Assembly (NCBI GenBank): GCA_016841565.1
Contig: JAENYX010000020.1
Coordinates: 1 to 46,297 of the forward strand
Reading direction: 5' to 3'
Source of the DNA: Clostridium thermobutyricum
Lineage (GTDB): Bacteria; Bacillota; Clostridia; Ch29
Length of the DNA stretch: 46,297 nucleotides
Shown here one piece after another: positions 44,550 to 46,297 of the stretch (position 1 is the stretch's first letter; the number at the start of each line of letters is the position of its first letter). The translations under genes were made by a program, and so were the position numbers. The notes under the pieces were generated by a model, which saw only the letters and a program-made list of their open reading frames with translations, had not been told where the DNA came from and made no database searches.

Positions 44550-44780
44550 TTATTGTTGGTCTTCCTTTGACCGGATGTCATACAATTTCTTCCTGGCCGA
44601 CGGCAGTACGTATCTTTTGCCCAGTTGGTAGAGCAAGGAGACAGCAGGAATCAGATAAGAATATCTGCGGGGATATCTCCCTAAGTATGAATTGGGAAAC
44701 ATACACCGTCCCCTTCTGCGTCCGGTAAAAGGTCCAAATCCGTCAGGACCGGTTCCGTCAAATCCTGGTATAGTTACCAC
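44550..44780 (-). CDS. DUF5320-like short protein with start problem
   Basis: About 73-76 residues. It begins PGFDGTGPDGFGPFTGRRRG, close to the DUF5320 signature, then a basic/aromatic stretch and KYVLPSARKKLYD-like end. The first possible conventional start is GTG 44780, but AGGAGG (44785-44780) overlaps it. The codon with correct spacing (eight bases) and the position where related proteins begin is ATA at 44771-44769. It is the first gene behind the operator-flanked promoter at 44832-44887. Function unknown. Confidence 0.65.
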   Translation of the reverse strand: MVTIPGFDGTGPDGFGPFTGRRRGRCMFPNSYLGRYPRRYSYLIPAVSLLYQLGKRYVLPSARKKLYDIRSKEDQQ

Positions 44781-44831
44781 CTCCTACACAACGTTTTTAT
44801 AGGTTTATTATTTAGTATAACCGATTATTAT

Positions 44832-44887
44832 GAGCATATGCCCATTGATTACATCTTTATAATATACTCATTATGGGCATATGTCAA
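44832..44887 (-). promoter_or_regulatory. Promoter with two flanking operator-like palindromes
   Basis: On the minus strand TTGACA (44887-44882) and TATTAT (44864-44859) are 17 bases apart, an excellent vegetative promoter. GGGCATATGTCA (44875-44886, overlapping the -35) and GAGCATATGCCC (44832-44843, near +16) are near-palindromes related to GGGCATATGCCC, centred 43 bases apart. They look like repressor operators for the DUF134/DUF5320 unit. Confidence 0.75.
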
Positions 44888-45165
44888 TAAAAAGTTTTTT
44901 AATGCAAAAAGCGATGGTCGTGACAAGAACGGAGGTATTGCTGCCATAGGCTTTCAGGATGATTCCGCCGGTTGTTCCGGCTATCCTTCGATTGGGCTTG
45001 AAAGACAAAGGATGTTTTAGTAATACTTGCAGTAAACAAAGTGTTTGCTCCGGCGTTTGAGTTGCCGGTGCAGTATGATAGATGAGTTGATTACTTACAT
45101 TATCGTAATAAAATAATACTGGACAGCAGTTGAAAGGAATGATATTATTAGTTAAATAAATAATT
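44888..45165. other. Intergenic stretch without recognisable gene
   Basis: Between the divergent DUF5320 promoter and the pyr leader I see no convincing coding sequence. A 60-codon frame from 44838 runs through the operator site and has no ribosome site. A promoter for the pyr leader must lie near 45080-45120, where the DNA is AT-rich (TTGATT, AATAAT), but I cannot fix its boxes. Confidence 0.5.
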
Positions 45166-45268
45166 TCCTTTAAGTTGGTACCGTGAGACCGGCAAGGAAT
45201 AGTACAGAGGGCTAATGTATCCCTATGCTAAAGTAAGCTTCCTGCCGGTGACGGGAGGCTTTTTTAAA
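45166..45268 (+). promoter_or_regulatory. PyrR-responsive attenuator upstream of pyrR
   Basis: CCTTTAAGTTGGTACCGTGAG (45168 on) plus ACCGGCAAGGAA resembles the PyrR-binding loop. An intrinsic terminator follows: GCTTCCTG (45237-45244) with CGGGAGGC, then TTTTTT. ACCGGCAAGGAA is complementary to TTCCTGCCGGT in the terminator stem and could form the antiterminator. UMP-bound PyrR would favour termination. Confidence 0.8.
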
Positions 45269-45367
45269 TATAACGTACGGCATCAAGTCCCCTACCTCTA
45301 AGGTGGCGGGTTACCGATTGGTCAGCTATCAGTGGTGAGTTCACGCAATCTCAATGATGCCTATGGT

Positions 45368-45402
45368 TTTATAAGCCTGGAAATAAATACCAGGCTTATA
45401 AA
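45368..45402. repeat. Perfect 13-bp hairpin in the pyrR leader
   Basis: TTTATAAGCCTGG (45368-45380) pairs exactly with CCAGGCTTATAAA (45390-45402) around nine bases. No T tract follows. It lies between the attenuator and the alternative hairpins upstream of pyrR. Confidence 0.8.
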
Positions 45403-45418
45403 GCCAAACGTTAAAAGG

Positions 45419-46048
<630 letters not shown>

Positions 46049-46057
46049 CTGGTAAGT

Positions 46058-46208
46058 CCTTTAATTTGGTCCTGTGAGGCTAAGAAGGGGGAATAAAAAT
46101 GCTTGTTGCAGCATTAGTGTACGTTGGCGCAAGCCAAAAGTTCAGATACGGATAAAGAGCAGCTGTCGCATGACTGTGAAAGCAGTCATGGGGTGCTGCT
46201 CTTTTTGT
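46058..46208 (+). promoter_or_regulatory. Second PyrR attenuator, after pyrR
   Basis: CCTTTAATTTGGTCCTGTGAG followed by GCTAAGAAGG (46058-46088) is a close match to the PyrR-binding loop. The terminator is AAAGAGCAGC (46154-46163) with GCTGCTCTTT (46195-46204), with an inner stem TGACTG/CAGTCA, followed by TTTTT. It should control the next pyr gene beyond the window edge. No further gene starts before 46297. Confidence 0.85.
46099..46155 (+). CDS. Possible 18-residue leader peptide
   Basis: ATG 46099 follows AGAAGGGGG by eight bases and opens a frame of 18 codons ending TAA at 46155, just at the foot of the terminator. The peptide reads MLVAALVYVGASQKFRYG. Translation could affect the attenuator fold, but the ribosome site coincides with the PyrR-binding loop, so it may be fortuitous. 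Confidence 0.3.
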   Translation: MLVAALVYVGASQKFRYG

Positions 46209-46297
46209 TAATTAAAGCTTGGAATACTGACATCGGGATTAAGGCAGACTGTTGTTATATGATGATTCGGCGCACAGACACAGACAAGAGAACCGTC

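Noticed and set aside
44838..45020. Plus-strand frame of 60 codons
   Set aside because: It starts within the operator/promoter region of the divergent unit, has no ribosome site and no recognisable motif.

Overview
The window reads as a chromosomal segment of a Gram-positive, spore-former-type Clostridia (Firmicutes). This rests on strong GGAGG ribosome sites, a tyrosine T-box, PyrR attenuators, lipobox lipoproteins, a PrpR/sigma-54 regulator and an apparent Moco riboswitch. The exact genus cannot be told from the sequence.

Region 1 (1-19854) is a polymorphic-toxin locus. It holds the 3' 17.4 kb of one giant surface protein, whose start lies outside the window. That protein has eight six-bladed Kelch propellers separated by 15 fibronectin-III domains, a long Rhs/YD-repeat shell, an Rhs core motif, a copper-amine-oxidase-N-like stalk domain and a C-terminal M15 peptidoglycan peptidase. 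An AT-rich lipoprotein follows directly (candidate immunity protein), then an orphan cassette with an L,D-transpeptidase-like SxGC signature, then another lipoprotein.

Region 2 (19855-23952) is housekeeping: an MGMT-type alkyltransferase, a ZIP metal transporter, tyrS on the minus strand with its T-box, and a short homoserine dehydrogenase. Two copies of a short interspersed palindromic repeat lie in this part of the window.

Region 3 (24260-29266) looks like a sigma-54 regulon for isoaspartyl peptide use: a PrpR-like enhancer-binding protein, a clear -24/-12 promoter preceded by two direct repeats, an NhaC-family transporter and an isoaspartyl dipeptidase.

Region 4 (29306-43151) is the most interesting part: about 14 kb of co-directional genes behind a molybdenum-cofactor (Moco) type riboswitch. 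It encodes an FMN-binding lipoprotein, four exported proteins carrying six copies of a small domain resembling the molybdopterin-oxidoreductase fold, one of them fused to an alkaline-phosphatase-superfamily hydrolase, plus a DUF364 protein, an FmdE-like protein, a FecCD/BtuCD-type ABC importer, a TiaS-like protein, a complete ECF transporter (S, A, A', T), an Fe-S-type MobB and an APH-like kinase. I infer a system for molybdate/tungstate uptake and perhaps for scavenging extracellular molybdopterin nucleotides. The operon is interrupted by a 203-bp palindromic element.

Region 5 (43268-44887, minus strand) has a small membrane protein, a DUF134 regulator and two glycine-rich DUF5320-like proteins behind a promoter flanked by two GCATATGCCC-type operators.

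Region 6 (44888-46297) is the start of a pyrimidine operon: a PyrR attenuator, unusual alternative hairpins, pyrR, and a second PyrR attenuator leading out of the window.
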